A DNA stretch of 64,000 bases. Origin: Zhenhengia yiwuensis (lineage in GTDB: Bacteria; Bacillota; Clostridia; Lachnospirales; Cellulosilyticaceae). The position numbers and the translations under genes were made by a program. Shown here one piece after another: positions 43,460 through 53,076 of this stretch; the stretch's first letter is position 1; the number at the start of each line of letters is the position of its first letter. The stretch is from assembly GCF_014384995.1 (NCBI RefSeq), contig NZ_JACRSY010000006.1, positions 90,075 through 154,074 of the forward strand, read 5' to 3'. The notes beneath the pieces are model-generated. The model was given only the letters and a program-made list of their open reading frames with translations, was not told the DNA's origin and searched no databases.

Positions 43460-44716
43460 GTGAAAAAGAAGGTTTGGATATTGAATCATTATGCTACAGA
43501 TACATATAAAGATAGAGGAGGAAGGCATTATTGGTTTGCTGAAAAGCTTATTAATAAGGGGTATAAGCCAACTATTTTTTGTGCAAATACTTACCATAAT
43601 ACTGAAGAGTTTATTGATACTTCTAATAAGAAATATGTTATAGATACAGTGGATAACATACCTTATGTTTTTGTAAAGACTACAGTAGCTATAGGAAATG
43701 GAATAGATAGAATTAAAAATATGGTGATATTTTACATTAATTTAATTTTAGTAGCAAGAAGGTATGCTAAACAGTATGAGAAGCCAGATGTTATTCTGGC
43801 ATCAAGTGTTCACCCATTAACGATGATTGCAGGGATACAGATTGCTAAAAAACTAAAAGTACCTTGTATTTGTGAAATAAGAGACTTATGGCCAGAAGCA
43901 ATATTTGCATTTAATAAAGCAAAAGAAAAGAGTTTACTAGGAAAAATTCTTGTTTTAGGAGAACATTGGATTTATAAAAAAGCAGATGCGCTTATTTTCA
44001 CTAAAGAAGGAGATACTGATTATGTGAAAGAGAAGAAATGGGATACTGTACAAGGCGGAGATATAGATTTAGCAAAATGCTATTATATTAACAATGGAGT
44101 TGATTTTGAAAGATTTATTAAATCTATTGCTAATGATAAAGTAGAAGACAAAGATTTAGAGTCTCATAAATTTAATGTCGTATATACAGGGGCTATTAGA
44201 CCAGTGAACAATGTTGGAAATTTATTGGATACAGCTAAGCTACTAAAAGATGAACATAATATACAGTTTTTAATTTATGGTGATGGAAATCAGAAAGAAA
44301 TGCTTGAGAAAAGGATTCGAGATGAAGGTTTAATTAATGTGAAAATGAAAGGGTACATCAATAAAAAGTATATCCCTTATATTTTAAGTAAATCATCAGT
44401 TAATATCTTAAACTACTCTCAATCACAATATAATTGGACAAGAGGAAATAGTTCAAATAAATTATTTGAATATATGGCATCAGGAAAACCTATTATCTCT
44501 ACTGTAAAGATGGGATATTGCATTTTAGAAAAATATAATTGTGGAATTTCTTTAAATGAAAGTACACCAGAAGAATTAGCAAAAGCTATTTTAAAGATAA
44601 AGCATATGAGTAATGAGGAGTATATAAATATAGGTGATAATGCTTTAGCGGGAGTAAAAGAATTTGACTTCTCTGTATTAACAAATAAATTAATAGAGGT
44701 AATAGAAAGCGTTTAG
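43460..44716 (+). CDS. GT4-family glycosyltransferase (WbuB-like)
   Basis: The 418-residue GT-B enzyme begins with GTG after a good AAAGGAGGAG site. Conserved parts: KKVWILNHYATD at the start, ICEIRDLWPEAIFAF (about residue 138), a donor site with NSSNKLFEYMASGKPII near residue 335. This pattern (RGGRHYWFAEKL, DLWPE) is that of WbuB-like transferases adding fucosamine-type amino sugars. It is cytoplasmic or membrane-associated. It is part of the capsule operon after the ATP-grasp gene. Confidence 0.85.
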   Translation: MKKKVWILNHYATDTYKDRGGRHYWFAEKLINKGYKPTIFCANTYHNTEEFIDTSNKKYVIDTVDNIPYVFVKTTVAIGNGIDRIKNMVIFYINLILVARRYAKQYEKPDVILASSVHPLTMIAGIQIAKKLKVPCICEIRDLWPEAIFAFNKAKEKSLLGKILVLGEHWIYKKADALIFTKEGDTDYVKEKKWDTVQGGDIDLAKCYYINNGVDFERFIKSIANDKVEDKDLESHKFNVVYTGAIRPVNNVGNLLDTAKLLKDEHNIQFLIYGDGNQKEMLEKRIRDEGLINVKMKGYINKKYIPYILSKSSVNILNYSQSQYNWTRGNSSNKLFEYMASGKPIISTVKMGYCILEKYNCGISLNESTPEELAKAILKIKHMSNEEYINIGDNALAGVKEFDFSVLTNKLIEVIESV

Positions 44717-44726
44717 GAGGGTTAAA

Positions 44727-45947
44727 ATGGTTAACGTAATAGGATTAGGGTACATAGGTTTACCAACGGCATTAATGTTTGCAACAAGCGGAGTGAAAGT
44801 AATAGGTGTAGATTATAATAAGGATTTAGTGGCATCTTTACAAGCAGGTAAATTAACATTTGAAGAGGAGGGATTAGATGAATTATTTGCTTCAGCTGTA
44901 GCAAATGGTATTGAGTTTACTACACAGTATACTAAGTCAGATACATACATAGTAGCTGTACCAACACCATATGTAAAAGAAAGTAAGAAAATTGATCCAT
45001 GTTATGTTGTTTCTGCAGTAAATAGTGTATTAGATATATGTGAAAAAGGATCGATTATCTGTATTGAGTCGACTATCTCTCCAGGAACAATTGATAAATT
45101 TGTAAGACCTATTATTGAAGAAAGAGGATTTGTAATTGGACAAGATGTGCATTTAGTACATACACCAGAAAGAATCATTCCAGGAAATATGATTTATGAA
45201 TTAGAGCATAATTCACGTACTATTGGTTGTGATGATAAAGAAGTTGGACAGAAGATTAAGGAGCTGTACTCTTCATTTTGTAAAGCGGATATGATTATTA
45301 CTGATATTCGTTCAGCAGAGATGTCTAAAGTAGTAGAAAATACATTTAGAGATATTAATATTGCGTTTGCAAATGAGTTAGCTAAAATTTGTAGGCAGGA
45401 TAATATGGATGTTTATGAAATTATTAAAACAGCTAACATGCACCCACGTGTTAATATTCTTCAACCAGGACCTGGCGTTGGTGGCCACTGTATCTCAGTA
45501 GATCCATGGTTCTTGGTAGGAGATTATCCAGCTCTTACGAACTTAATTTGGGAGGCAAGAAAGATTAATGATTCTATGCCAGAATTCGTATTAGGTAGAA
45601 TTAGAGAAATCATGAAAAAACATAATATTAATGACGTATCTAAAGTAGGTCTTTACGGTTTAACTTATAAAGAAAATGTAGATGATACGAGAGAAAGTCC
45701 AACACTTCAACTATTAGAGGCTATGGATGAGCATTTAGCATTTGGGATTAAGTCATATGACCCCTTTGTTAAAGAGCCAATAGTAGATGGGCAATATGGT
45801 GACTTTGATAAATTTATTGATGATGTAGAAATTGTAGTGCTTATGGTAGGACATTCTCATATCAAAGAAAATATGGATAAGTTACAAGGAAAATTAATAT
45901 TAGATACACGTAATATTTGTAGCTTAAAAGGTACATACAAACTTTAA
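44727..45947 (+). CDS. wecC: UDP-N-acetyl-D-mannosamine dehydrogenase type nucleotide-sugar dehydrogenase
   Basis: This 406-residue NAD-dependent dehydrogenase oxidises a UDP-sugar to its uronic acid. It has NVIGLGYIGLPTALMFA (residues 3-19), the CIESTISPGT stretch, the catalytic cysteine in GPGVGGHCISVDPWF (about residue 250) and YGLTYKENVDDTRESP. The motif set fits UDP-ManNAc dehydrogenase, and the 2-epimerase that makes its substrate follows after 78 bp, giving UDP-ManNAcA for the capsule repeat. Confidence 0.9.
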   Translation: MVNVIGLGYIGLPTALMFATSGVKVIGVDYNKDLVASLQAGKLTFEEEGLDELFASAVANGIEFTTQYTKSDTYIVAVPTPYVKESKKIDPCYVVSAVNSVLDICEKGSIICIESTISPGTIDKFVRPIIEERGFVIGQDVHLVHTPERIIPGNMIYELEHNSRTIGCDDKEVGQKIKELYSSFCKADMIITDIRSAEMSKVVENTFRDINIAFANELAKICRQDNMDVYEIIKTANMHPRVNILQPGPGVGGHCISVDPWFLVGDYPALTNLIWEARKINDSMPEFVLGRIREIMKKHNINDVSKVGLYGLTYKENVDDTRESPTLQLLEAMDEHLAFGIKSYDPFVKEPIVDGQYGDFDKFIDDVEIVVLMVGHSHIKENMDKLQGKLILDTRNICSLKGTYKL

Positions 45948-45956
45948 TAAAATGCT

Positions 45957-45983
45957 GAAGGGCACTTCTTTTGGAGTGCCTTA
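45957..45983 (+). terminator. Weak hairpin between wecC and wecB
   Basis: GGGCACT/AGTGCC-type stem, loop TCTTTTGG, no T-run. Possible attenuator or processing site. Confidence 0.35.
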
Positions 45984-46025
45984 ACTTAAATAGTAGAGCT
46001 TAATAAAAGAATAAGGGGCTTAAAT

Positions 46026-47120
46026 ATGAAAAAAGTAATGGTAGTGTTTGGAACGAGACCAGAAGCAATAAAAATGTGTCCGTTAGTTAAGGAATTAAAG
46101 ACACGACAAAACTTAGAAACAATAGTATGTGTAACAGGACAACATCGACAAATGTTAGATCAAGTATTACAAGCATTTGATGTAATACCAGATTATGATT
46201 TAAGTATCATGAAAGATAAGCAAACACTCTTTGATGTAACACAGAATATCTTAGATAAGATGAGGGATGTATTAGAAGAAGTGAGACCAAATGTAGTTTT
46301 AGTGCATGGAGACACATCTACTACATTTGTTACAGCACTCGCAGCATTTTATCTTCAAATTCCAGTAGGGCATGTAGAAGCAGGATTGCGTACATATGAT
46401 ATTTACTCACCATTCCCAGAAGAGTTTAATAGACAAGCTACAGGTATCGTGGCTCAGTATCACTTTGCACCGACAGAGGTATCTAAACAAAACTTATTAA
46501 ATGAAGGTAAGAAAGCAGAGCAAATCTATGTAACAGGAAATACTGCTATTGATGCACTTAAGACAACTGTAAGAGAAGATTATACTCATCCAGTACTTGA
46601 GTGGGTAGGAGATAGTAGGCTCATCATGCTTACAGCCCATAGAAGAGAAAACTTGGGTGAGCCACTTAAACATATGTTTAGTGCTATTAAGCGTATTGTT
46701 AATGAGCATCAAGATATTAAAGTAATCTATCCAATCCATATGAACCCAGTAGTAAGAGAAACAGCTAATGCAATACTTGGAGCTCACGCTAGAATTAGAA
46801 TCATAGAGCCACTTGAAGTATTAGACTTCCATAACTTTCTCAACAAATCATATCTCATCCTAACAGACAGTGGTGGAATCCAAGAAGAAGCTCCTTCATT
46901 AGGAAAACCAGTACTTGTTATGAGAGATACTACAGAAAGACCAGAAGGTGTAGCAGCTGGTACACTTAAGCTAGTAGGGACAGATGAAGAAGTGATTTAT
47001 ACAAATTTTAAAGAGCTTCTTGAGGATGAATCAGCTTATGAGAAGATGAGCCAAGCTTCAAATCCTTATGGAGATGGATTTGCTAGTAAGAGAATAGCGG
47101 ATGTGTTAGAAATAAGCTGA
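46026..47120 (+). CDS. wecB: UDP-N-acetylglucosamine 2-epimerase (non-hydrolysing)
   Basis: The 364-residue GT-B-fold epimerase converts UDP-GlcNAc to UDP-ManNAc. It has VVFGTRPEAIKMCPLV (residues 6-21), HGDTSTTF, GHVEAGLRTYD, SPFPEEFNRQ, TAHRREN and DSGGIQEEAPSLGKPVLVMR split around residue 280. All catalytic acidic residues and the histidine are in place. It works with wecC upstream. It is distinct from the hydrolysing NeuC-type enzyme at 60081. Confidence 0.95.
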   Translation: MKKVMVVFGTRPEAIKMCPLVKELKTRQNLETIVCVTGQHRQMLDQVLQAFDVIPDYDLSIMKDKQTLFDVTQNILDKMRDVLEEVRPNVVLVHGDTSTTFVTALAAFYLQIPVGHVEAGLRTYDIYSPFPEEFNRQATGIVAQYHFAPTEVSKQNLLNEGKKAEQIYVTGNTAIDALKTTVREDYTHPVLEWVGDSRLIMLTAHRRENLGEPLKHMFSAIKRIVNEHQDIKVIYPIHMNPVVRETANAILGAHARIRIIEPLEVLDFHNFLNKSYLILTDSGGIQEEAPSLGKPVLVMRDTTERPEGVAAGTLKLVGTDEEVIYTNFKELLEDESAYEKMSQASNPYGDGFASKRIADVLEIS

Positions 47121-47203
47121 AAAGTAAGTGTAAAAGAGGGTTTACGGATAGTTATATAAAAGAATAAACTCATTCAAAGAAATTCTTAGCAGGAGGATAT
47201 AGA

Positions 47204-48301
47204 ATGAAAATAATGTTTATAGGTTCAGCTAAAAATATTCATACAGTAAGATGGGTAAATGCATTAAGTGATAAAGGACATGAAGTATATTTGATTACTA
47301 ATAAGAATCATTATGATGGAATTGATGGTTTAAATCCTAATATAAATGTACATAAGTTAACCTATGGCGGAACCATAGGTTATTACTTAAACACAATACA
47401 GATTAAAAGAATTTACAAGAAGATTCAACCAGATATTGTTAATGCACATTATGCGAGTGGGTATGGGGTATTGGCTAGAGTAGCAAAACTTAAACCCTTA
47501 ATATTATCTGTATGGGGAAGTGATGTATATGATTTTCCTTATGAAAGTAAAATAAAAATGAAAATAATAAGAAAGAATATTAAATTTGCAGATCAAATTG
47601 CTTCTACGAGCTATTCTATGGCTAAACAAGTAGAGAATATAATGCAAAAGAAGATGTCAATACAAATTACACCATTTGGAGTAGATACAGAAGTGTTTAT
47701 CAAAAATAGTGAATTAAAAAGCAAAGAATACTTTATTTTTGGTACAGTAAAAACTTTAAGTGAAAAATATGGAATAGAATATATCATAAAAGCATTTAAA
47801 ATTTTTTTAGATAAGATAGAAAATGAGATAGTAAAAAAACAGCCTATATTAATTATTTATGGTAAAGGAGAATTAGAAGAGAAATTAAAAAAGCTATGTG
47901 TTGAGTTAAAAATTGAAGATAAAGTCTTTTTTAAAGGCTATATATTAAATAAAGAAGTTCCTAATGCTATTAATAATATGGATGTATTCTGTTTAGGAAG
48001 CATATTGGATAGTGAAAGTTTTGGAGTGGCTGCAGTAGAAGCAATGGCTTGTGAGGTTCCTGTAATTGCTACCGATGTAAGTGGGTTTAAGGAAGTAATA
48101 CTAAATGAAAAAACAGGATATATTGTAGAAAGGAAAAATGAAAATGAAATAGCAGATAAAATGTATGAGCTATTTAAAGATAAGAAAATGAGATTAGATA
48201 TGGGACAAAGAGGTAGAAAGAGAGTTCTTGAATTATATGATTGGAAAGAAAATGTAAATACTATGTTAGAAATTTATAAAAAAACTATGATGAGTAATTA
48301 G
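47204..48301 (+). CDS. GT4-family glycosyltransferase
   Basis: The 365-residue GT-B protein starts IMFIGSAKNIHTVRW, a common start for capsule GT4 enzymes. It has SVWGSDVYDFP near residue 108, a donor site with DSESFGVAAVEAMACEVPVI around residues 267-286 (E..G..AVEAMAC) and a C-terminal WKENV helix. It lies in the capsule operon after wecB; a ManNAcA- or hexose-transferring role is possible but unproven. Confidence 0.85.
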   Translation: MKIMFIGSAKNIHTVRWVNALSDKGHEVYLITNKNHYDGIDGLNPNINVHKLTYGGTIGYYLNTIQIKRIYKKIQPDIVNAHYASGYGVLARVAKLKPLILSVWGSDVYDFPYESKIKMKIIRKNIKFADQIASTSYSMAKQVENIMQKKMSIQITPFGVDTEVFIKNSELKSKEYFIFGTVKTLSEKYGIEYIIKAFKIFLDKIENEIVKKQPILIIYGKGELEEKLKKLCVELKIEDKVFFKGYILNKEVPNAINNMDVFCLGSILDSESFGVAAVEAMACEVPVIATDVSGFKEVILNEKTGYIVERKNENEIADKMYELFKDKKMRLDMGQRGRKRVLELYDWKENVNTMLEIYKKTMMSN

Positions 48302-48310
48302 GAGTATATG

Positions 48311-49429
48311 ATGAGAGTGATTATTGTACATATAGGAGAGATTAGCTATTGTCCTCCGGCATTAAATGTGATAAATAGCTTAGAAGATTTGAATTATGAA
48401 GTTATAGTTTGCACGACTAAAAGTAAATTTGATTTGAATAAAAAGTTCAATAAAAATACCATTATAAGAGAAATAGATATAAACTATGAGAAAAAGATAG
48501 GTCTACTGAATAAATTTATTAGAATGATAAAAATAAAAAATAAAATATGGAAGGAAATAGATAAATACTATAATAATGATGCTATTATATGGGTAGTTTC
48601 AGATATAGGAATAAAACATTTAGGTAAAAAATTATTAGAGAAAAAGTACATATTACATCTAATGGAATTATCTGAGAAGTTAACATACTATCATAAGATA
48701 AGATTTTTGAAAATGAATGAAAAGGAATATGGGAATAAGGCATTTAAGGTAGTAGTACCTGAGTATAATAGAGCACATATAGTAAAGGCTTGGTGGGGCC
48801 TAGAAAGGCTGCCAGAAATTTTAACTAATAAACCATATAATAAAATAGAAGTAAGTAAAGAGTCAAAAATAACAAAATCTGATACTGCAAAAGAAATAAT
48901 ATCTAAGTTAAAAGGTAGGAAGATTATCCTATATCAAGGCATTATTCATAAAGAAAGGCCTTTAGATAAATTTATTAAAGCAATAGATTTATTGGGAGAT
49001 GAATATGCTTTTGTATTGATGTCTAAAGGAGAGAATATATATAAGGATATACAAAGTAACAACTTTTATTATATTCCGTTTGTAGAACCACCATATCATT
49101 TAGAAATAACTAGTCATGCATATATTGGGATATTGTCATATTTTCCTGTGGAATCTGATTATTCAATATTAAACGCCTTATTCTGTGCACCAAATAAAAC
49201 TTATGAATATAGTATGTTTGGAATACCTATGGTAAGTAATGATGTGCCTGCTTTAAAATATTTATTTGAAACTAGAAAATGTGGCAAATGTATAGAAAAA
49301 TTTAATGAAGATAATATTTGCCAAGCAATTTTAGAAATTGAGGCCGAATATAAAGTAATGTCTGATAATGCGCGAGGTTACTTTGAAGAAGTTGATATTA
49401 AAGATAGCATTAATAAAATACTTTTGTAA
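48311..49429 (+). CDS. GT-B-fold glycosyltransferase (GT4-like, divergent)
   Basis: The 372-residue protein is a divergent GT-B enzyme: an N-terminal MRVIIVHIGEIS strand, a middle linker, YQGIIHKERPLDKFIKAI (about 215-232) opening the donor-binding half, and KTYEYSMFGIPMVSND (about 295-310) as the sugar-nucleotide site. The initiator at 48311 is 6 bases after GGAG; an ATG 3 bases earlier is too close. It starts 9 bp after the preceding glycosyltransferase. Codons and A/T bias become stronger from here on, a sign that the middle of the cluster may have been acquired separately (inference). Confidence 0.75.
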   Translation: MRVIIVHIGEISYCPPALNVINSLEDLNYEVIVCTTKSKFDLNKKFNKNTIIREIDINYEKKIGLLNKFIRMIKIKNKIWKEIDKYYNNDAIIWVVSDIGIKHLGKKLLEKKYILHLMELSEKLTYYHKIRFLKMNEKEYGNKAFKVVVPEYNRAHIVKAWWGLERLPEILTNKPYNKIEVSKESKITKSDTAKEIISKLKGRKIILYQGIIHKERPLDKFIKAIDLLGDEYAFVLMSKGENIYKDIQSNNFYYIPFVEPPYHLEITSHAYIGILSYFPVESDYSILNALFCAPNKTYEYSMFGIPMVSNDVPALKYLFETRKCGKCIEKFNEDNICQAILEIEAEYKVMSDNARGYFEEVDIKDSINKILL

Positions 49430-49453
49430 AGAGTATGAAAGGATAATAAGTAG

Positions 49454-50680
49454 ATGAAAAGGTTAAGTATAAGTATTATACCTTTTGTGCTTGCGATAGG
49501 ACCTATATTAGATCCATATATATTAAGTAGTTTTGGAAGTACAGAAATAAGATTAATGGATATATTCGTTATATGTTGTGCAGGATTAATTTTATTAAAA
49601 GAAAGAAAAGTAAAAGTTAACTTTGCACTGCTTTATATGACAATAGGTATATTTATAATTAATTTAATGTCTTTCCTTATGTATAGCCCAAATAGAGATT
49701 TTTTAGTAACTCTTAAAGTTATTGCAGTATGGATAGTATATATTTTATTATTGAGTATTTTGTGGCAAACATACGACAAACAAAAGTTTATAAATTATAC
49801 TATGAAAATTGCTATTATAGCATCCGTTTTTTTAATAGTACAGTTTATATGTTTAAATCTAGGATTTGGTCAAATATGGAATGGGAGAATACCTTTCCTA
49901 GAATTAAGTAAGTATGATAACTGGTCAAAAATGATAGATGTTACGGGTGTTATTAGAGTACATTCATTTTTCCAAGAACCTTCATATGTAGCAATTTATT
50001 TACTTCCCGTAATTGCGTATTGTTTTAAAAGAGGAAAGTATTTTTATAGTTGTATTATGATATTAGCAGTTCTATTATCTACCTCATCGGTAGGGGTAAT
50101 GGGACTAATGCTTGTTATAGCATATTATATAGTAACTTTGCCAAAACAGCACATACCAGTAAGAAGAAAAAAGAGTTTTATGATGTACATAATTTTTTCT
50201 ATATTACTTTTAATAATAATATATTTTTACTCAGAGGATATAAGAGAAATTATTAATTATTCAATAGAGAAAGTATCATTAATATTTAAAGATCTAAAAG
50301 ATGAAAGAATGGGTAGTGCAAAAATTAGAATATTGGGAAATATAAATCACTTTTACAAATATCCTTTATGGTATAAATTTTTTGGTGTAGGAATTAACCA
50401 ATATCCTAGTTATTTAGGAGGGGTAATACCATATAGTAGTACTGTAGTTACGTTTATACTTAATTATGGGATTATAGGGCTAATAGTGTTAGTGTCTTAT
50501 TTTTTTATAAATCTCAAAAAATTATCAGGTTATAATAAGATATTTTGCTTGATATTTGTTATGTACTGTAGTGTAGATTTATTTTGGTTCCATTGGTATT
50601 TCTTCTATACACTTACTTGGATGAATAGTTTTGAACATAAAAAAGAAAAAAATAATATAGAAGAAATTAAATTAACTTAA
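49454..50680 (+). CDS. wzy: Wzy-type capsule polymerase (polytopic membrane protein)
   Basis: The 408-residue protein has about ten membrane helices and a large extracytoplasmic loop (about 260-310, DIREIINYSIEKVSL). VHSFFQEPSYVAIYLLP at about residue 172 is the conserved FxEPSxxA-like motif of Wzy/O-antigen polymerase proteins. Sequence conservation is otherwise low, as usual for Wzy. It lies among glycosyltransferases with a Wzx flippase 4 kb downstream, so polymerisation of flipped repeat units is the likely role. Confidence 0.8.
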   Translation: MKRLSISIIPFVLAIGPILDPYILSSFGSTEIRLMDIFVICCAGLILLKERKVKVNFALLYMTIGIFIINLMSFLMYSPNRDFLVTLKVIAVWIVYILLLSILWQTYDKQKFINYTMKIAIIASVFLIVQFICLNLGFGQIWNGRIPFLELSKYDNWSKMIDVTGVIRVHSFFQEPSYVAIYLLPVIAYCFKRGKYFYSCIMILAVLLSTSSVGVMGLMLVIAYYIVTLPKQHIPVRRKKSFMMYIIFSILLLIIIYFYSEDIREIINYSIEKVSLIFKDLKDERMGSAKIRILGNINHFYKYPLWYKFFGVGINQYPSYLGGVIPYSSTVVTFILNYGIIGLIVLVSYFFINLKKLSGYNKIFCLIFVMYCSVDLFWFHWYFFYTLTWMNSFEHKKEKNNIEEIKLT

Positions 50681-50716
50681 TTTTTATATGAAGTATAAAA
50701 ATAATAAGGAGAAAAT

Positions 50717-51784
50717 ATGGCGACAGTATCTATTATAGTACCGGTATATAATACAGAAAAATACATAGAGAATTGTATAAAGAGTTTAACTGAACAAACC
50801 TTTTATGATATAGAAATAATATTAATTAATGATGGATCAACAGATAAAAGTGGTTTAATTTGTGAAAAAATGGCTACTAGAGATAGCAGAATTAAAGTTA
50901 TACACATTGATAATCAAGGGGTTTCGCGTGCAAGGAATATAGGTATAGCTTATTCTAAAGGAAAGTATATACATTTTGTAGATTCAGATGATACGGTAGA
51001 AAAAAATATAATTGAGAAATTAGTAAGTAAATTAGAAGAGGATGGAGCTGACTTAGCTTTATGTGGGTATAGGAGACTTTATATTGAAAATAATAAAGTG
51101 AAACAAGTTAAGAAATATGATACTAGGCAATTTGAGGGAGAAATAAAAAATATCGGACAAGATTTAGAATATATACTACAAAATGGTTTAATACAAGGGC
51201 CATGTTGGAAAATATTCAAAAGAGAAATAATAAAAAAATTTAATATAATATTTCCAGAGGAATATTCATTTGGTGAAGATACAATCTTTGTATATTCGTA
51301 TCTAATGCATTGTAAAAAAATTTCTATAATAAAAGGGTGTTTATATAATTATATTGACCACAAGACAAATTCATTAAGTTCTGTCCTTAAAAAGGATAAA
51401 ATCATTATATATTTAGAAATCTATAATTTATTAAAAGAACTCCTTTTAAAATATGATATTTATAATTTGGAATTCATTGTATCAAATATATTATGTGAGT
51501 CTATAGTATCAAGTTTAGGTGAGTTTTATAATCCTTATAGTTTAGCAGAAAAAAAAGATAGATATGAGCAAATTGAAAAAATAAAGAATAATAAATTATT
51601 ATATAATGTAATTTTGGGATATACAGGAAAACACAAACAAATATACTTGATAAAAATATTACTTAAAACAAATAATATTTTTATTCTAGATTTATTTTTT
51701 AAGAAAAAGAAGCAAATTTTAACATATATAAGAAGTAATGTCCTGGTTAAGCATTTTGTAACACTGCCATTTAATTCAGAGTAA
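50717..51784 (+). CDS. GT2-family glycosyltransferase
   Basis: The 355-residue GT-A enzyme has VSIIVPVYNTEKYIENCI (residues 4-21), INDGSTDKSG, the metal-binding HFVDSDDTVE (about 90) and SFGEDTIFVYSY (about 190). It is the typical capsule GT2 layout with a C-terminal helical part. It ends directly before a 1.3-kb block of decayed insertion sequences. Donor and acceptor unknown. Confidence 0.85.
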   Translation: MATVSIIVPVYNTEKYIENCIKSLTEQTFYDIEIILINDGSTDKSGLICEKMATRDSRIKVIHIDNQGVSRARNIGIAYSKGKYIHFVDSDDTVEKNIIEKLVSKLEEDGADLALCGYRRLYIENNKVKQVKKYDTRQFEGEIKNIGQDLEYILQNGLIQGPCWKIFKREIIKKFNIIFPEEYSFGEDTIFVYSYLMHCKKISIIKGCLYNYIDHKTNSLSSVLKKDKIIIYLEIYNLLKELLLKYDIYNLEFIVSNILCESIVSSLGEFYNPYSLAEKKDRYEQIEKIKNNKLLYNVILGYTGKHKQIYLIKILLKTNNIFILDLFFKKKKQILTYIRSNVLVKHFVTLPFNSE

Positions 51785-51789
51785 ATTAT

Positions 51790-52480
51790 AACGTCTCTGT
51801 TTTGTAGTTGATAAAAGAATGAGAGAGAATCTGATAAGCATCTTTAGATAGCGCATAACTTAGCTTATCATCCGTTTTAAAGTGATATTTCTTCATTAAT
51901 TTTTCCTATAAGATATTGTAATAACATTTCATTGGTGTCTTATCATAGAGACAATTGACTCAGCTCATATTTTGCGTAATACCATATTCTCTGTGAAACA
52001 AAATAGACTGTAATGAAGTAAACGGCGTGTCCTAATTGAAATGCACAATTAAGTTTCTAGACGCTGTTTTTGAGCAGATACTTGCCTTTTGTAAAGTTTC
52101 TATTGCAAGGTCATTTGTTATTGATTTACGGGTATAAATTGTAACAACACTACGATCATATAGGCCAATAATTGTAAAGTTATAACCAATAGCACCATTA
52201 GTAAGGGATATATAAGTAAAGTTTGTGCGCCAAATCATATTAGGACAATCAATAGTAAAAGCTTGGTTTAATAGATTTAGAAATAACTTGTGGACATATC
52301 CCTTTTTATATCCAAGACGTTTACGACGGTAAATACTTAAAAGTCTAAGTTCTTTATTTATATATTTATGAACAGTGTTTTTACTCAAGTGAATCCCCTT
52401 ACCAGTAAGAAAAATACGTACTCCTATGAACTAAGATTTCACCAACTTTGTGATAGATAGCATTGATTTCATTGTGGTTG
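51790..52480 (-). pseudogene. Decayed IS3-family transposase (orfB)
   Basis: A minus-strand frame at 52388-52032 encodes an internal OrfB part (MSKNTVHKYINKE, YKKGYVHKLFLNLLNQ, TIIGLYDRSVV). The first catalytic Asp is lost (WRTNFTY instead of TDFTY), and it stops where HSDQG would follow. Downstream pieces in shifted frames (REYGITQNMS, KYHFKTDDKLSYALS) continue to about 51795, and upstream fragments reach about 52480. Many stops and frameshifts make it inactive. Confidence 0.75.
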
Positions 52481-52539
52481 AGTATATCTTTAAAAGATTT
52501 TTTATGTTCCTTATATTGTTATGGATGATTTTTTTAAGA

Positions 52540-52850
52540 AATAATATCTATATCTATTCAAAAACGTTTCAATACAAACTTTGTTATTATAAAGGATAGT
52601 GAGAACATTACTTTAGCTATTGTGGAAGAATTACTTATAATTCCTGCTGAGAAAGCTTGGCTTAGATTTATTAAAAAAATCTTTGTGATGTATATCCTAA
52701 CATTTGTAGCAGAATGAAATTTAATTGTACTAGAAGACATTTAAAAGATGTTATTATTTTAATCCGTGAAAAAATAAAGTCTTTATTTTGCTCTTATAAT
52801 GGATAATCTTTATTTTAGATAGCATGCCTATATCCGTATAACATTTTGGA
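52540..52850 (+). pseudogene. Decayed IS982-family transposase fragment
   Basis: Pieces in more than one plus-strand frame match the IS982 pattern: KDSENITLAIVEELL then AEKAWLRFIKKIF, PNICSRMKFNCTRRHLKDVI after a frameshift, and ILDSMPISV at 52819 onward. Start, end and much of the catalytic part are missing. The 60-codon antisense frame here is not a gene. Confidence 0.55.
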
Positions 52851-52992
52851 AAAGGTGTATTTCATAAGCATTTTAAGGAATTAGCTGACTATATTGACTG
52901 GTTTAATGATGATTATAGGATCTATTTATCATTAGGCTATTTAACTTAAACAATTGTCTACCTAAGTGTTGACAGTCCAGATTAAGCTTTAA
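52851..52992 (+). pseudogene. C-terminal scrap of an IS3/IS150-type transposase
   Basis: HFKELADYIDWFNDDYRI followed by LSLGYLT and a stop resembles the YIDWYNNKRI..LGY.SP end of IS150-like OrfB. It directly follows the IS982 scrap, so the block is a mosaic of at least three elements. Confidence 0.45.
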
Positions 52993-53076
52993 AGATAATG
53001 TTGAGGGTTATAGTAGGTAATGAAGTTTATAAAAAGCTAATATATAAAAAATTAAAAGAAAGAGGGTGAATATAAA

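Noticed and set aside
52558..52740. 60-codon minus-strand ORF in the IS block
   Set aside because: The plus strand carries recognisable IS982 pieces in the same place. The antisense frame has no similarity or ribosome site.
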